A stretch of DNA of 64,000 bases from CALNXN01 sp942490645 (GTDB taxonomy: Bacteria; Pseudomonadota; Alphaproteobacteria; Rhodobacterales; Rhodobacteraceae), in contig CALNXN010000009.1 of NCBI GenBank assembly GCA_942490645.1, positions 199,502 through 263,501 of the forward strand. The letters are read 5' to 3'. Every line of letters starts with the position of its first letter. Within the stretch, counting starts at the first letter, position 1. The translations under genes and the position numbers were made by a program. Positions 24,434 through 33,074 of this stretch are shown piece after piece. The notes beneath the pieces were generated by a model, which saw only the letters and a list, made by a program, of their open reading frames with translations, was not told where the DNA came from and made no database searches.

Positions 24434-25339
24434 ATGGTAACAAAAATGCCCCACCGCCCAGTGACGGCCATTTTCTGGATGCTTGTCACAGGCGTTTGCT
24501 TCATCGCCGTGACGGCTATCGTCAAATATACTGGGCCACGGATGCCCCCGGCGCAAATGGCGTTTCTGCGCTATGCGATGGGGCTGATCTTTTTGTTGCC
24601 AGCACTTGGTGCGTTGCGAAATGCGCATTTGACCGCCCGGCAATGGCGGCTGTTCGGAACGCGCGGGTTTTTCCACGGGCTGGGCGTGATCCTCTGGTTT
24701 TATGCCATGGTGCGCATTCCCATCGCGGACGTCACGGCGATGAACTATCTCGCACCGGTCTATGTCACGGTGGGGGCGGCGCTTTTTCTGGGTGAGCGTC
24801 TGGCCTTTCGCCGGATTGCAGCGGTGATCATGGCACTTGTAGGTGCTGCGATTATTTTGCGCCCCGGCTTTCGCGAAGTGTCGACCGGGCATCTCGCGAT
24901 GCTGATTGCGGCGGTGGTGTTCGCCGGTTCTTACCTGATCGCCAAGGTGGTTTCAGACGAAACGCGGCCTTCCGTGGTCGTGGCGATGTTGTCGATTTTC
25001 GTCACTCTTACGCTGGCGCCATTTGCCCTTGCGGATTGGGTCACGCCCACATGGGGTGATCTGGGCCTGCTCTTTGCCGTGGCTTGTTTTGCCACCGCCG
25101 GGCATTTCACGATGACGCTGGCATTTGCGGCCGCTCCTGTGACCGTGACGCAGCCCGTGACGTTCACCCAACTCATCTGGGCGGTGCTGCTGGGCTACCT
25201 GGTCTTTGACGAAGCGGTCGATATCTGGGTGCTGTTGGGGGGGGCGGTGATCTTGGCGTCGGTGACATTCATTACATGGCGTGAAGCACGTCTGAACCGC
25301 GCCGGAACCACCCCGGTGTCCAACGCGACCAAGGTCTGA
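24434..25339 (+). CDS. EamA/DMT-superfamily transporter
   Basis: The 301-residue protein has ten hydrophobic segments and two EamA repeats, with VTAMNYLAPVYVTVGAALFLGERLAF in the first and FTQLIWAVLLGYLVFDE in the second. The RhaT/YdcZ-like features are absent and the substrate is unknown. It begins 39 bases after lysE and could be co-transcribed. It ends just in front of the BetI operator. Confidence 0.87.
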   Translation: MVTKMPHRPVTAIFWMLVTGVCFIAVTAIVKYTGPRMPPAQMAFLRYAMGLIFLLPALGALRNAHLTARQWRLFGTRGFFHGLGVILWFYAMVRIPIADVTAMNYLAPVYVTVGAALFLGERLAFRRIAAVIMALVGAAIILRPGFREVSTGHLAMLIAAVVFAGSYLIAKVVSDETRPSVVVAMLSIFVTLTLAPFALADWVTPTWGDLGLLFAVACFATAGHFTMTLAFAAAPVTVTQPVTFTQLIWAVLLGYLVFDEAVDIWVLLGGAVILASVTFITWREARLNRAGTTPVSNATKV

Positions 25340-25342
25340 TTA

Positions 25343-25364
25343 TTATTGATTGATGAGTCAATAA
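25343..25364. promoter_or_regulatory. Candidate BetI operator
   Basis: TTATTGA (25343-25349) and TCAATAA (25358-25364) form a 7-base inverted repeat with 8-base spacer, containing ATTGATTG and TCAAT half-sites like those of the E. coli bet promoter. It lies 42 bases before the betI ATG. Confidence 0.65.
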
Positions 25365-25405
25365 AAACGCCCTAGCGTCCATCAGACGAGTCGCGAGGGG
25401 ACAAT

Positions 25406-25981
25406 ATGCCGAAATTGGGAATGGAGCCGATCCGCCGTCGGGCGTTGGTAGAGGCCACGATCGCCGAGGTGGGCGCGCGTGGATCTCTGGACGTGACTGT
25501 TGGCCAGATTGCCAAGCGAGCCGGTATGTCCAGTGCCTTGGCGCATCACTATTTCGGCGGGAAAGACCAGATTTTTCTGGCCGCCATGCAGCAAATCCTG
25601 CGCGATTTCGGGGCCGAAGTGCGGCGCGGTTTGTCCGAGGCGCGCACCCCGCGTGCCCGCGCCGTCGCAGTGATTGAGGCCAGCTTTTCGGATGCGTGCT
25701 TTTCGCCTGAAACGGTCAGCGCTTGGATGACGCTTTATGCGCAGGCACAAACCAACGCGCAGATGTTGCGTCTCTTGCGCCTGTATCAACGCCGTCTGCA
25801 ATCTAATCTGACCCATGCGTTGCGCCCCCTCAGCCACCGGCCCGAAGCCGATGCAGAAACCTTGGCCGCGTTGATTGACGGGCTCTATCTGCGGTCTGCT
25901 CTTGCGCGTGTTCAAAGCGCGCAAGCTGCACGAAGTTCGGCGCTGAGTGCCTTGAATACATTGTTGGAATCTTCATCATGA
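25406..25981 (+). CDS. betI: Choline-responsive repressor BetI
   Basis: The 191-residue TetR-family protein has the N-terminal helix-turn-helix (LDVTVGQIAKRAGMSSALAHHYFGGKDQIFLAAM) and the BetI C-terminal domain with LYAQAQTNAQMLRLLRLYQRRLQSNL. BetI represses the bet operon in the absence of choline. The palindrome upstream is its likely operator, giving autoregulation. The stop overlaps the betC start as ATGA. Confidence 0.95.
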   Translation: MPKLGMEPIRRRALVEATIAEVGARGSLDVTVGQIAKRAGMSSALAHHYFGGKDQIFLAAMQQILRDFGAEVRRGLSEARTPRARAVAVIEASFSDACFSPETVSAWMTLYAQAQTNAQMLRLLRLYQRRLQSNLTHALRPLSHRPEADAETLAALIDGLYLRSALARVQSAQAARSSALSALNTLLESSS

Positions 25982-27486
25982 GCAAACCGAATATTCTGAT
26001 ATTGATGGTCGACCAACTCAATGGGACGCTGTTTCCGGATGGACCGGCAGAGTGGTTGCATGCGCCCAATCTCAAAGCACTTGCCGCACGCTCGACCCGG
26101 TTTCGCAACGCCTACACGGCCAGCCCCCTCTGCGCGCCGGGGCGGGCTGCGTTTATGTCGGGGCAATTGCCGTCCGCGACAGGGGTTTATGACAACGCGG
26201 CTGAATTCTGCTCCTCCATTCCCACATATGCGCATCATTTACGTCGGGCGGGCTATCAGACGTGCCTGTCAGGCAAGATGCATTTTGTGGGCCCAGATCA
26301 ATTGCACGGGTTCGAAGAGCGCCTGACCACGGATATCTATCCCGCAGATTTTGGCTGGACGCCGGATTATCGCAAGCCCGGCGAACGCATCGACTGGTGG
26401 TATCACAACATGGGGTCCGTCACGGGCGCGGGCGTGGCAGAGACGTCCAACCAAATGGAGTATGATGACGAGGTCGCTTTCAATGCGACGCGCAAGCTGT
26501 ACGATTTGTCCCGCGGTGCGGATGCCCGGCCGTGGTGTTTGACGGTCAGCTTCACGCACCCGCATGACCCTTATGTGGCGCGCAAGAAGTATTGGGATTT
26601 GTACAATGATTGCCAGCATTTGCAGCCCGAAGTTCAGGCAATACCTTATGACGATCAAGACGCGCATTCCAAGCGGATATTCGACGCCAACGACTGGCGC
26701 AGCTTTGATATTTCTGACGATGACATCCGCAGATCGCGGCAGGCCTATTTTGCCAACATCAGCTATCTCGATGACAAGGTCGGTGAGATTTTGCAGGTTC
26801 TGGAAGACACCCGCCAAGAGGCGATCATCCTTTTTGTATCCGATCACGGGGACATGCTGGGCGAGCGCGGATTGTGGTTCAAGATGTCGTTCTATGAAGG
26901 GGCTTCGCGCGTTCCCCTGATGATCTCGGCACCCCAAATGCAGCCCGGTTTGCAGGTCACGCCCGTTTCCAACATCGACGTCTGCCCGACCCTATGTGAT
27001 CTGGCCGGCGTGTCGATGGCGGAGGTGGAGCCATGGACCACAGGGCAGTCGTTGGTTCCGATGGGCCAAGGTGTCGAGCGTACGGCGCCCGTCGCGATGG
27101 AGTACGCCGCTGAGGCATCTTATGCGCCGATGGTGTCGTTGCGCTATGGCAAGTGGAAGCTGAACCGCTGTGCATTGGACCCCGACCAATTGTTTGATCT
27201 GAACAATGACCCGCATGAGTTGACCAACCTGGCCGATGTACCTGAGCATCAGGGCACGTTGCAAACGCTACGTGCCAAGGCAGAGGCGCGCTGGGATCTG
27301 GACGCATTCGATGCCGACGTCAGAAAGAGCCAGGCACGTCGTTGGGTGGTCTATGAGGCGCTTCGTGAGGGCGGTTATTACCCATGGGACTACCAGCCGC
27401 TGCGCGATGCATCCGAGCAGTACATGCGCAACCATATGGATTTGAACACGCTTGAGGAAAGCAAACGCTTTCCACGCGGCGAATAG
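25978..27486 (+). CDS. betC: Choline-sulfatase
   Basis: The 502-residue sulfatase hydrolyses choline-O-sulfate to choline and sulfate (EC 3.1.6.6). The sulfatase signature is SPLCAPGRAAFMSG, in which Cys52 would become the catalytic formylglycine; metal ligands include Asp12 and SDHGDMLGERGLW. The C-terminal choline-sulfatase extension (RRWVVYEALREGGYYPWDYQP) is present. No signal peptide, so the reaction is cytosolic. It is coupled to betI and precedes betB by 14 bases. Confidence 0.95.
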   Translation: MSKPNILILMVDQLNGTLFPDGPAEWLHAPNLKALAARSTRFRNAYTASPLCAPGRAAFMSGQLPSATGVYDNAAEFCSSIPTYAHHLRRAGYQTCLSGKMHFVGPDQLHGFEERLTTDIYPADFGWTPDYRKPGERIDWWYHNMGSVTGAGVAETSNQMEYDDEVAFNATRKLYDLSRGADARPWCLTVSFTHPHDPYVARKKYWDLYNDCQHLQPEVQAIPYDDQDAHSKRIFDANDWRSFDISDDDIRRSRQAYFANISYLDDKVGEILQVLEDTRQEAIILFVSDHGDMLGERGLWFKMSFYEGASRVPLMISAPQMQPGLQVTPVSNIDVCPTLCDLAGVSMAEVEPWTTGQSLVPMGQGVERTAPVAMEYAAEASYAPMVSLRYGKWKLNRCALDPDQLFDLNNDPHELTNLADVPEHQGTLQTLRAKAEARWDLDAFDADVRKSQARRWVVYEALREGGYYPWDYQPLRDASEQYMRNHMDLNTLEESKRFPRGE

Positions 27487-27500
27487 AGGTAAAGTGAAAC

Positions 27501-28958
27501 ATGAGCTACGACACGCAACCCATTAGAAGTCATTTCATAAACGGGAAATACGTAGAAGATAAAGACGGCGCGGAAATTCCGGTGATCTACCCCGCGACCG
27601 GCGAGATCATCGCAACAGTACACGCCGCCACACCCGCTGTGATCGAGCAGGCGATTGCCTCGGCCAAGGTCGCGCAGGTGGCTTGGGCGCAGATGACGGG
27701 AACGCAGCGTGGTCGCATTCTGCGCCGTGCTGCAGACATGATCCGGGAGCGCAATCACGACCTGAGCGTTCTGGAAACCCATGACACTGGTAAACCCTAT
27801 CAGGAAACTTCGGTGGTTGATGCAACATCGGGTGCGGATGCACTGGAGTATTTTGGCGGAATGGCGGCCACTTTGACCGGCGAGCACATTCAACTGGGCC
27901 CCGATTGGGTCTATACGCGCCGCGAACCATTGGGTGTATGTGTTGGGATCGGCGCATGGAATTACCCGACACAGATCGCTTGCTGGAAAGGCGCGCCTGC
28001 GCTGGCCTGCGGGAACGCGATGATCTTCAAACCTTCTGAAACGACGCCTTTATGTGCCCTGAAAGTGGCAGAGATCTTGCACGAAGCGGGGCTGCCTGCG
28101 GGGCTTTACAATGTGGTGCAGGGTATGGGCGACGTCGGTGCAGCACTGGTCAGTGATCCGCGTGTGGACAAGGTGTCGCTGACCGGATCGGTGCCAACGG
28201 GACGCAAGGTCTATGCGGCTGCGGCCCATGGGATCAAACACGTGACCATGGAGCTTGGTGGCAAGAGCCCACTGATTGTTTTCGACGACGCCGATATTGA
28301 AAACGCTGTGGGCGGGGCGATCCTTGGTAATTTCTATTCCTCCGGGCAGGTCTGTTCCAACGGCACGCGCGTGTTTGTGCACAAGGGGATCAAGGACGCG
28401 TTTCTGGACCGCTTAAGCGCGCGTCTGTCCAAGGCTGTCATCGGCGATCCGTTGGATCCTGAGACGAGTTTCGGACCCATGGTTTCGGAGCGCCAGATGG
28501 ACATCGTGTTGGGCTACATCGAGAAAGGCAAAGCCGAAGGCGCGCGGTTGGTTGCGGGCGGACATCGTTTGAACCGCAATGGATTCTACCTCGAGCCGAC
28601 GGTGTTTGCGGATGTGACAGATGACATGACCATCGCGCGCGAAGAGATTTTCGGCCCGGTGATGGCGGTTCTGGATTTTGAGGACGAGGCGGACGTCTTG
28701 GCGCGCGCCAATGACACGGAGTTCGGTCTGGCGGCTGGCGTGTTCACCCGCGATTTGACCCGTGCGCACCGCGTGGCGGCGGCGTTCGAGGCGGGGACCT
28801 GCTACATCAACACCTACAACGACGCGCCCGTAGAGGCGCCATTTGGTGGGTCGAAATCGTCAGGTGTCGGGCGTGAAAATTCCAAGGCAGCGATAGAGCA
28901 CTACAGCCAGTTGAAATCGGTTTACGTGCGCATGGGGGATGTCGAGGCGCCGTTTTGA
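27501..28958 (+). CDS. betB: Betaine aldehyde dehydrogenase
   Basis: The 485-residue aldehyde dehydrogenase oxidises betaine aldehyde to glycine betaine with NAD(P)+ (EC 1.2.1.8). Active-site motifs are MELGGKSPL (catalytic Glu) and SGQVCSNGTRVFVH (catalytic Cys), plus GAWNYPTQIACWK for cofactor binding. VEAPFGGSKSSGVGREN is typical for BetB. It follows betC closely and precedes betA after a 249-base spacer. Confidence 0.96.
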   Translation: MSYDTQPIRSHFINGKYVEDKDGAEIPVIYPATGEIIATVHAATPAVIEQAIASAKVAQVAWAQMTGTQRGRILRRAADMIRERNHDLSVLETHDTGKPYQETSVVDATSGADALEYFGGMAATLTGEHIQLGPDWVYTRREPLGVCVGIGAWNYPTQIACWKGAPALACGNAMIFKPSETTPLCALKVAEILHEAGLPAGLYNVVQGMGDVGAALVSDPRVDKVSLTGSVPTGRKVYAAAAHGIKHVTMELGGKSPLIVFDDADIENAVGGAILGNFYSSGQVCSNGTRVFVHKGIKDAFLDRLSARLSKAVIGDPLDPETSFGPMVSERQMDIVLGYIEKGKAEGARLVAGGHRLNRNGFYLEPTVFADVTDDMTIAREEIFGPVMAVLDFEDEADVLARANDTEFGLAAGVFTRDLTRAHRVAAAFEAGTCYINTYNDAPVEAPFGGSKSSGVGRENSKAAIEHYSQLKSVYVRMGDVEAPF

Positions 28959-29070
28959 TGAGGATGATCCAAAGGAGCGCTGGCGCGCAAGCGATGCTTC
29001 GCGGCGGCGGCGGAGTGAGCCTTTACGGGTCTCCCCCGCGCGTTTGGATGGGTTTGGATATGTGCTGAGA

Positions 29071-29105
29071 GGTGCTTGAGGGCGCGATATGCGCCTCAAG
29101 ACACC
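29071..29105 (+). promoter_or_regulatory. Stable hairpin between betB and betA
   Basis: GGTGCTTGAGGGCGC (29071-29085) and GCGCCTCAAGACACC (29091-29105) pair with two single-base bulges around the 5-base loop GATAT. No T-run follows, so it is probably an mRNA processing or stability element in the long betB-betA spacer. Confidence 0.45.
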
Positions 29106-29207
29106 TTAACGAGGGTGAATGCGATTCCGCACGGCCTCAAGGACGTACCGGGCAGTGCCCGGCGCTTCGCCTCCTTGACCCCGCGCAGAATCACGGAAGG
29201 TGAAACG

Positions 29208-30857
29208 ATGGAAGCGGATTTTGTAATTGTCGGTGCAGGCAGCGCCGGATGTGCGATGGCCTTCCGGCTGAGCGAGGCCGGGGCGTCTGTGCTGGTGATC
29301 GAGCATGGCGGCACGGATGCGGGCCCGTTCATTCAGATGCCGGCGGCGCTGAGTTTTCCGATGAACATGAAGCGGTATGATTGGGGTTATCAGTCCGAAC
29401 CGGAGCCGCATTTGGGTGGCCGCAGGTTGGTGTGTCCGCGCGGCAAGGTGATCGGCGGGTCATCGTCGATCAACGGCATGGTCTATGTGCGCGGTCATGC
29501 AATGGATTTTGATCATTGGTCCGAAGCTGGTGCCGATGGTTGGGCCTACGCGGACGTTCTGCCGTATTTCAAGCGGATGGAGCATTGGCACGACGGGGGG
29601 CACGGGGGCGACCGGGCGTGGCGCGGAACGGATGGACCCCTGCACGTCAGCCGTGGTCCGCGCGCGAACCCGCTTTATCACGCCTTTGTGGAGGCGGGAC
29701 GGCAAGCCGGCTACGAAGTGACGGATGATTACAACGGTGAAAAGCAGGAAGGCTTTGGACCATTTGAGCAAACGGTTTGGAATGGGCGGCGCTGGTCAGC
29801 GGCCAACGCCTATTTGCGTCCAGCGCTCAAGCGACCGAACTGCGATCTGGTCAGGGGGTTGGTCGAGCGGGTGGTGATCGAGGATCGGCGCGCCGTGGGT
29901 GTGGCGCTGGCGGGCGGTCAGGTGATCCGCGCGCGGCGCGAGGTCATATTGGCGGCCTCCGCCATCAATTCCCCGAAGCTTCTGATGCTTTCGGGGATCG
30001 GACCGGCCGCACATCTGGCTGAGCACGGGATTGACGTGGTGGCAGACCGCCCAGGCGTGGGCCAGAACCTGCAAGACCACCTAGAGTTATATGTGCAGAT
30101 GGCCTCAAAACTGCCTATCACCCTCTATAAACACTGGAATTTGGTGTCGAAAGCGCTGATCGGGGCGCAATGGCTGTTCACCAAGACGGGGCTGGGGGCC
30201 TCGAACCAGTTCGAAAGCTGTGGGTTCATCCGGTCCCAGGCGGGTGTGCCTTACCCGGATATCCAGTTTCACTTTTTGCCGATCGCGGTGCGCTATGATG
30301 GTCAGGCCGCAGCTGAAGGGCATGGGTTTCAGGCTCATGTCGGGCCGATGCGCTCGCCGTCGCGCGGTCATATCAGCCTCGCCTCTTCAGACCCTGCGCA
30401 GGCGCCAAAGATCGTGTTCAACTACATGTCGACCGATCAGGACTGGCAGGATTTCCGCCGATGCATTCGTCTCACGCGGGAAGTGTTCGCACAGGAGGCA
30501 TTCGCGCCTTTCGTCAAGCACGAGATACAGCCCGGAGATGCCGCCCAGAGCGATGCGGAGCTGGATGCCGTGATCCGCGAGCATGCCGAAAGCGCCTATC
30601 ACCCCTGTGGCACCTGTCGCATGGGGCGCGCGGATGATCCGACGGCGGTTGTCGATCCGCAAACCCGTGTCATCGGGGTCGATGGTCTGCGCGTCGCTGA
30701 CAGCAGCGTCTTTCCTCGCATCACCAATGGCAATCTGAATGGGCCGTCGATCATGGTTGGCGAAAAGGCGTCTGATCACATTCTGGGGCGCGGGATGTTG
30801 GCGCGCTCAAACGATGTGCCTTGGATGCATCCCGATTGGCAAACATCTCAGCGGTGA
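29208..30857 (+). CDS. betA: Choline dehydrogenase
   Basis: The 549-residue flavoprotein of the GMC oxidoreductase family oxidises choline to betaine aldehyde at the membrane (EC 1.1.99.1). The FAD-binding site is FVIVGAGSAGCAMAFRL at residues 5-21, with PRGKVIGGSSSINGMVYVRG, a GMC signature, and the C-terminal HPCGTCRMG containing the active-site His. The ATG at 29208 follows GGAAGG and gives a normal length; an upstream in-frame start at 29076 lies in the spacer hairpin and is rejected. It is the last gene of the unit. Confidence 0.96.
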   Translation: MEADFVIVGAGSAGCAMAFRLSEAGASVLVIEHGGTDAGPFIQMPAALSFPMNMKRYDWGYQSEPEPHLGGRRLVCPRGKVIGGSSSINGMVYVRGHAMDFDHWSEAGADGWAYADVLPYFKRMEHWHDGGHGGDRAWRGTDGPLHVSRGPRANPLYHAFVEAGRQAGYEVTDDYNGEKQEGFGPFEQTVWNGRRWSAANAYLRPALKRPNCDLVRGLVERVVIEDRRAVGVALAGGQVIRARREVILAASAINSPKLLMLSGIGPAAHLAEHGIDVVADRPGVGQNLQDHLELYVQMASKLPITLYKHWNLVSKALIGAQWLFTKTGLGASNQFESCGFIRSQAGVPYPDIQFHFLPIAVRYDGQAAAEGHGFQAHVGPMRSPSRGHISLASSDPAQAPKIVFNYMSTDQDWQDFRRCIRLTREVFAQEAFAPFVKHEIQPGDAAQSDAELDAVIREHAESAYHPCGTCRMGRADDPTAVVDPQTRVIGVDGLRVADSSVFPRITNGNLNGPSIMVGEKASDHILGRGMLARSNDVPWMHPDWQTSQR

Positions 30858-30860
30858 TGG

Positions 30861-30882
30861 TTTGTTAACTTCGGTTAACAAA
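30861..30882. terminator. Perfect TTTGTTAAC/TTCG/GTTAACAAA hairpin after betA
   Basis: TTTGTTAAC (30861-30869) and GTTAACAAA (30874-30882) are exact complements with a TTCG tetraloop. It starts 3 bases after the betA stop. A-run and not T-run follows on the plus strand, so its role as terminator is uncertain. Confidence 0.45.
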
Positions 30883-30921
30883 AATCGTTGCGTTTGAGTG
30901 TGGGGCCGTATCCTTTGTGGG

Positions 30922-31575
30922 ATGCGGTTCTTCGTGATCATATTGGCATGTTTTGCCGCCAGCGGCGCGCTTGCGTCGGAGGTGTCGGGATCGGTGCGCG
31001 TGATCGATGGGGATACCATCGACCTAAACGGTGTGCGGGTGCGGTTGCATGGCATCGATGCGCCGGAACAGAACCAATCCTGCCGAACGGAGCAGGGGTT
31101 GGAATGGGCCTGCGGCGCCTGGGTTACGGCGCAGGTAAAGGCGCGTTTTGAAGGCCGACAGGCCCTGTGCACGCAAGTGGATATTGACCGCTATGATCGG
31201 ATTGTCGCCACCTGCGTTGTGGATGGTGTGGATGTCGGCCAAGCGATTGTCGCCGATGGTCTGGCCTTTGCGTACAGGCGATATTCTCTCGCCTATGATC
31301 TGGATGAAAAAGCCGCCGCCGTTTCTGACAGAGGGTTGCATGGGATGCGGGTGCAATCGCCTTCGCAGTTCCGCCGAACCCGGGCCGTTGGGCGTATCCC
31401 GCTGGATCGCAGCTGCGCGATCAAGGGCAATATTTCGAGCGGCGGTACGCGTATTTACCACATGCCGGGTCAAGCCGATTACGAGCGTACGGGCATCCGC
31501 GAGAACAAGGGCGAGCGCTGGTTTTGCAGCGAAGCCGAAGCGCAGGCTGCAGGCTGGCGGCGCGCCAAGCGCTAG
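30922..31575 (+). CDS. Secreted staphylococcal-nuclease-like protein
   Basis: The 217-residue product has a signal peptide (about residues 1-19) and an SNase/thermonuclease domain with VRVIDGDTIDLNGVRVRLHGIDAPEQNQSC and a later DRYDRIVATCVV. The C-terminus carries an extra Cys-containing domain (CAIKGNISSGGTRIYHMPGQ...GERWFCSEAEAQAAGW) of the sunset type. It should cut DNA/RNA outside the cytosol. The gene is convergent with pccR and overlaps it by 4 bases. Confidence 0.88.
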   Translation: MRFFVIILACFAASGALASEVSGSVRVIDGDTIDLNGVRVRLHGIDAPEQNQSCRTEQGLEWACGAWVTAQVKARFEGRQALCTQVDIDRYDRIVATCVVDGVDVGQAIVADGLAFAYRRYSLAYDLDEKAAAVSDRGLHGMRVQSPSQFRRTRAVGRIPLDRSCAIKGNISSGGTRIYHMPGQADYERTGIRENKGERWFCSEAEAQAAGWRRAKR

Positions 31576-32972
31576 CCGACCTGATAGGGCAACACATCGC
31601 GCTGGTTCGGATCGACGGTCAACTGCCGCTCCAACGGCGGAACGGAGCGTTGATGGCAATTGGCGCGCTCGCAGATGCGGCAGGAAATCCCGATAGGCTC
31701 GAACGCATCCGCACGCCCCAAATCCAGACCATCCGCATAAACCAGATCGCCCGCATGGCGCACCTCGCAGCCCAGCGAAATCGCGAAACGTCGCACAGGC
31801 GCGCCAAAACGGCCCGCAGGTTTTGACACATCGCGCGCCAAGCTGATGTAGCGTACCCCATCGGGGGTTTCGGCCAGCTGACGCAGGAATTGACCCGGTA
31901 ATTCAAAGGCCCTGTGCACGTTCCAGAGCGGGCAGGCGCCGCCAAATCGCGCGAATTGCAACCGGGTCGCTGAGTGCCTTTTGGTGATGGTGCCGGCCTG
32001 GTCGACACGCACGAAAAAGAACGGAATACCTTTGGCCCCCGGACGTTGCAGCGTTGAAAGACGGTGGGCCACTTGTTCAATGGATGCGCCAAAGTGACCG
32101 GCCAAAACCTCCAGATCATGGCGGCATTCTGCTGCGACAAGTTGAAACGCCGCATAGGGCATCAACGCGGCTCCGGCGAAGTAGTTGGCCAAACCGATTT
32201 TCGCGATTCCACGGGCCTGTGGGCTGTGAAACCGGGCAAGGTCCAATGTGGCTTCGAGCAGCGCCTCCTGTTTGATCAGCGCGACTTGCAACAGCAGTTG
32301 AAAGGTCTGGGTTTCCGGCGCCGTGCGGCGGGACAGGCGCAGGATCTTGGTCGCTGGATCAAAGCTGCGCAATCGGTCTGTGTCTGCAAATTCGACCGTC
32401 ACTCCGCTGTTGCCGAGGGCGGATGTCGCGGCGACGCGAATGTTGCGGTGCCCGCCTTCCTTGGTGGCAAAATGTTCCGCTGCGCGGTCCACCGCATCAA
32501 TGTAATTGTCGCAATAGTGAAAGAAATCGCGCACCTCTTCCCAAGGACTTGGCGTGGCGCGCGCATCCTCACGGCCCAGTGCCTCGTCGAGTGAGGCGAG
32601 CCTTTCCTGCATCTGGCGGTAGCTGCGGTGCAACGTCAAAAAAGCATGTGCAAAGCTGGGTGCATTGGAAGCCGCCAGCCGCAGGTCCGCCATCGGAGGC
32701 ATGTCCGCTTCGAAAACCGGATCGGCCATCGCTTCGCGCATATCGCTGACAAGGCGCTCGCTATCCCCGGTGGAAAGCTCGGTGACATCAAGCCCGAATT
32801 CCTGTGCCAACGCCAAAACCACCGTGGTGCTGACTGGCCTGTTGTTGTTCTCCATTTGGTTGAGGTAGGGCAGCGACACGCCGAGCTTGGCGGCAAAGTC
32901 TTTTTGCGTATGGCCCAGACGCGTGCGCAATTCACGCAGTTTGGCCCCGGCATATAGTTTCTGTGTCGCCAT
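31572..32972 (-). CDS. pccR: PccR-type short-chain fatty acyl-CoA regulator (ScfR family)
   Basis: The 466-residue protein has an N-terminal XRE helix-turn-helix (residues 9-63, LRELRTRLGHTQKDFAAKLGVSLPYLNQMENNNRPV), a central degenerate ImmA/IrrE-like domain (FHSPQARGIAKIGLANYFAGAALMPYAAF, with no HExxH) and a C-terminal cysteine-bearing DUF2083 region (ISCRICERANCHQRSVPP). This is the architecture of ScfR regulators; PccR of Rhodobacter sphaeroides controls propionyl-CoA carboxylase. Position beside pccB and TTTGCAAA sites in its own promoter support the name. It should be a sensor of acyl-CoA in the cytosol. Confidence 0.88.
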   Translation of the reverse strand: MATQKLYAGAKLRELRTRLGHTQKDFAAKLGVSLPYLNQMENNNRPVSTTVVLALAQEFGLDVTELSTGDSERLVSDMREAMADPVFEADMPPMADLRLAASNAPSFAHAFLTLHRSYRQMQERLASLDEALGREDARATPSPWEEVRDFFHYCDNYIDAVDRAAEHFATKEGGHRNIRVAATSALGNSGVTVEFADTDRLRSFDPATKILRLSRRTAPETQTFQLLLQVALIKQEALLEATLDLARFHSPQARGIAKIGLANYFAGAALMPYAAFQLVAAECRHDLEVLAGHFGASIEQVAHRLSTLQRPGAKGIPFFFVRVDQAGTITKRHSATRLQFARFGGACPLWNVHRAFELPGQFLRQLAETPDGVRYISLARDVSKPAGRFGAPVRRFAISLGCEVRHAGDLVYADGLDLGRADAFEPIGISCRICERANCHQRSVPPLERQLTVDPNQRDVLPYQVG

Positions 32973-32984
32973 TGAGGTGCGCCC

Positions 32985-33023
32985 TTTGCAAATTTGCAGA
33001 TTCGCTCAGAGTAACTTTGCAAA
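32985..33023. promoter_or_regulatory. TTTGCAAA sites in front of pccR
   Basis: TTTGCAAA (32985-32992) is directly followed by TTTGCAGA (32993-33000), and another TTTGCAAA is at 33016-33023. Known PccR sites are built from TTTGCAAA words, so this is probably an autoregulatory operator. Confidence 0.7.
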
Positions 33024-33074
33024 CTGCCCTGAACAAGGTGCCGCCAAGATGGTTAACAGCCCCCTAATGCAGGG

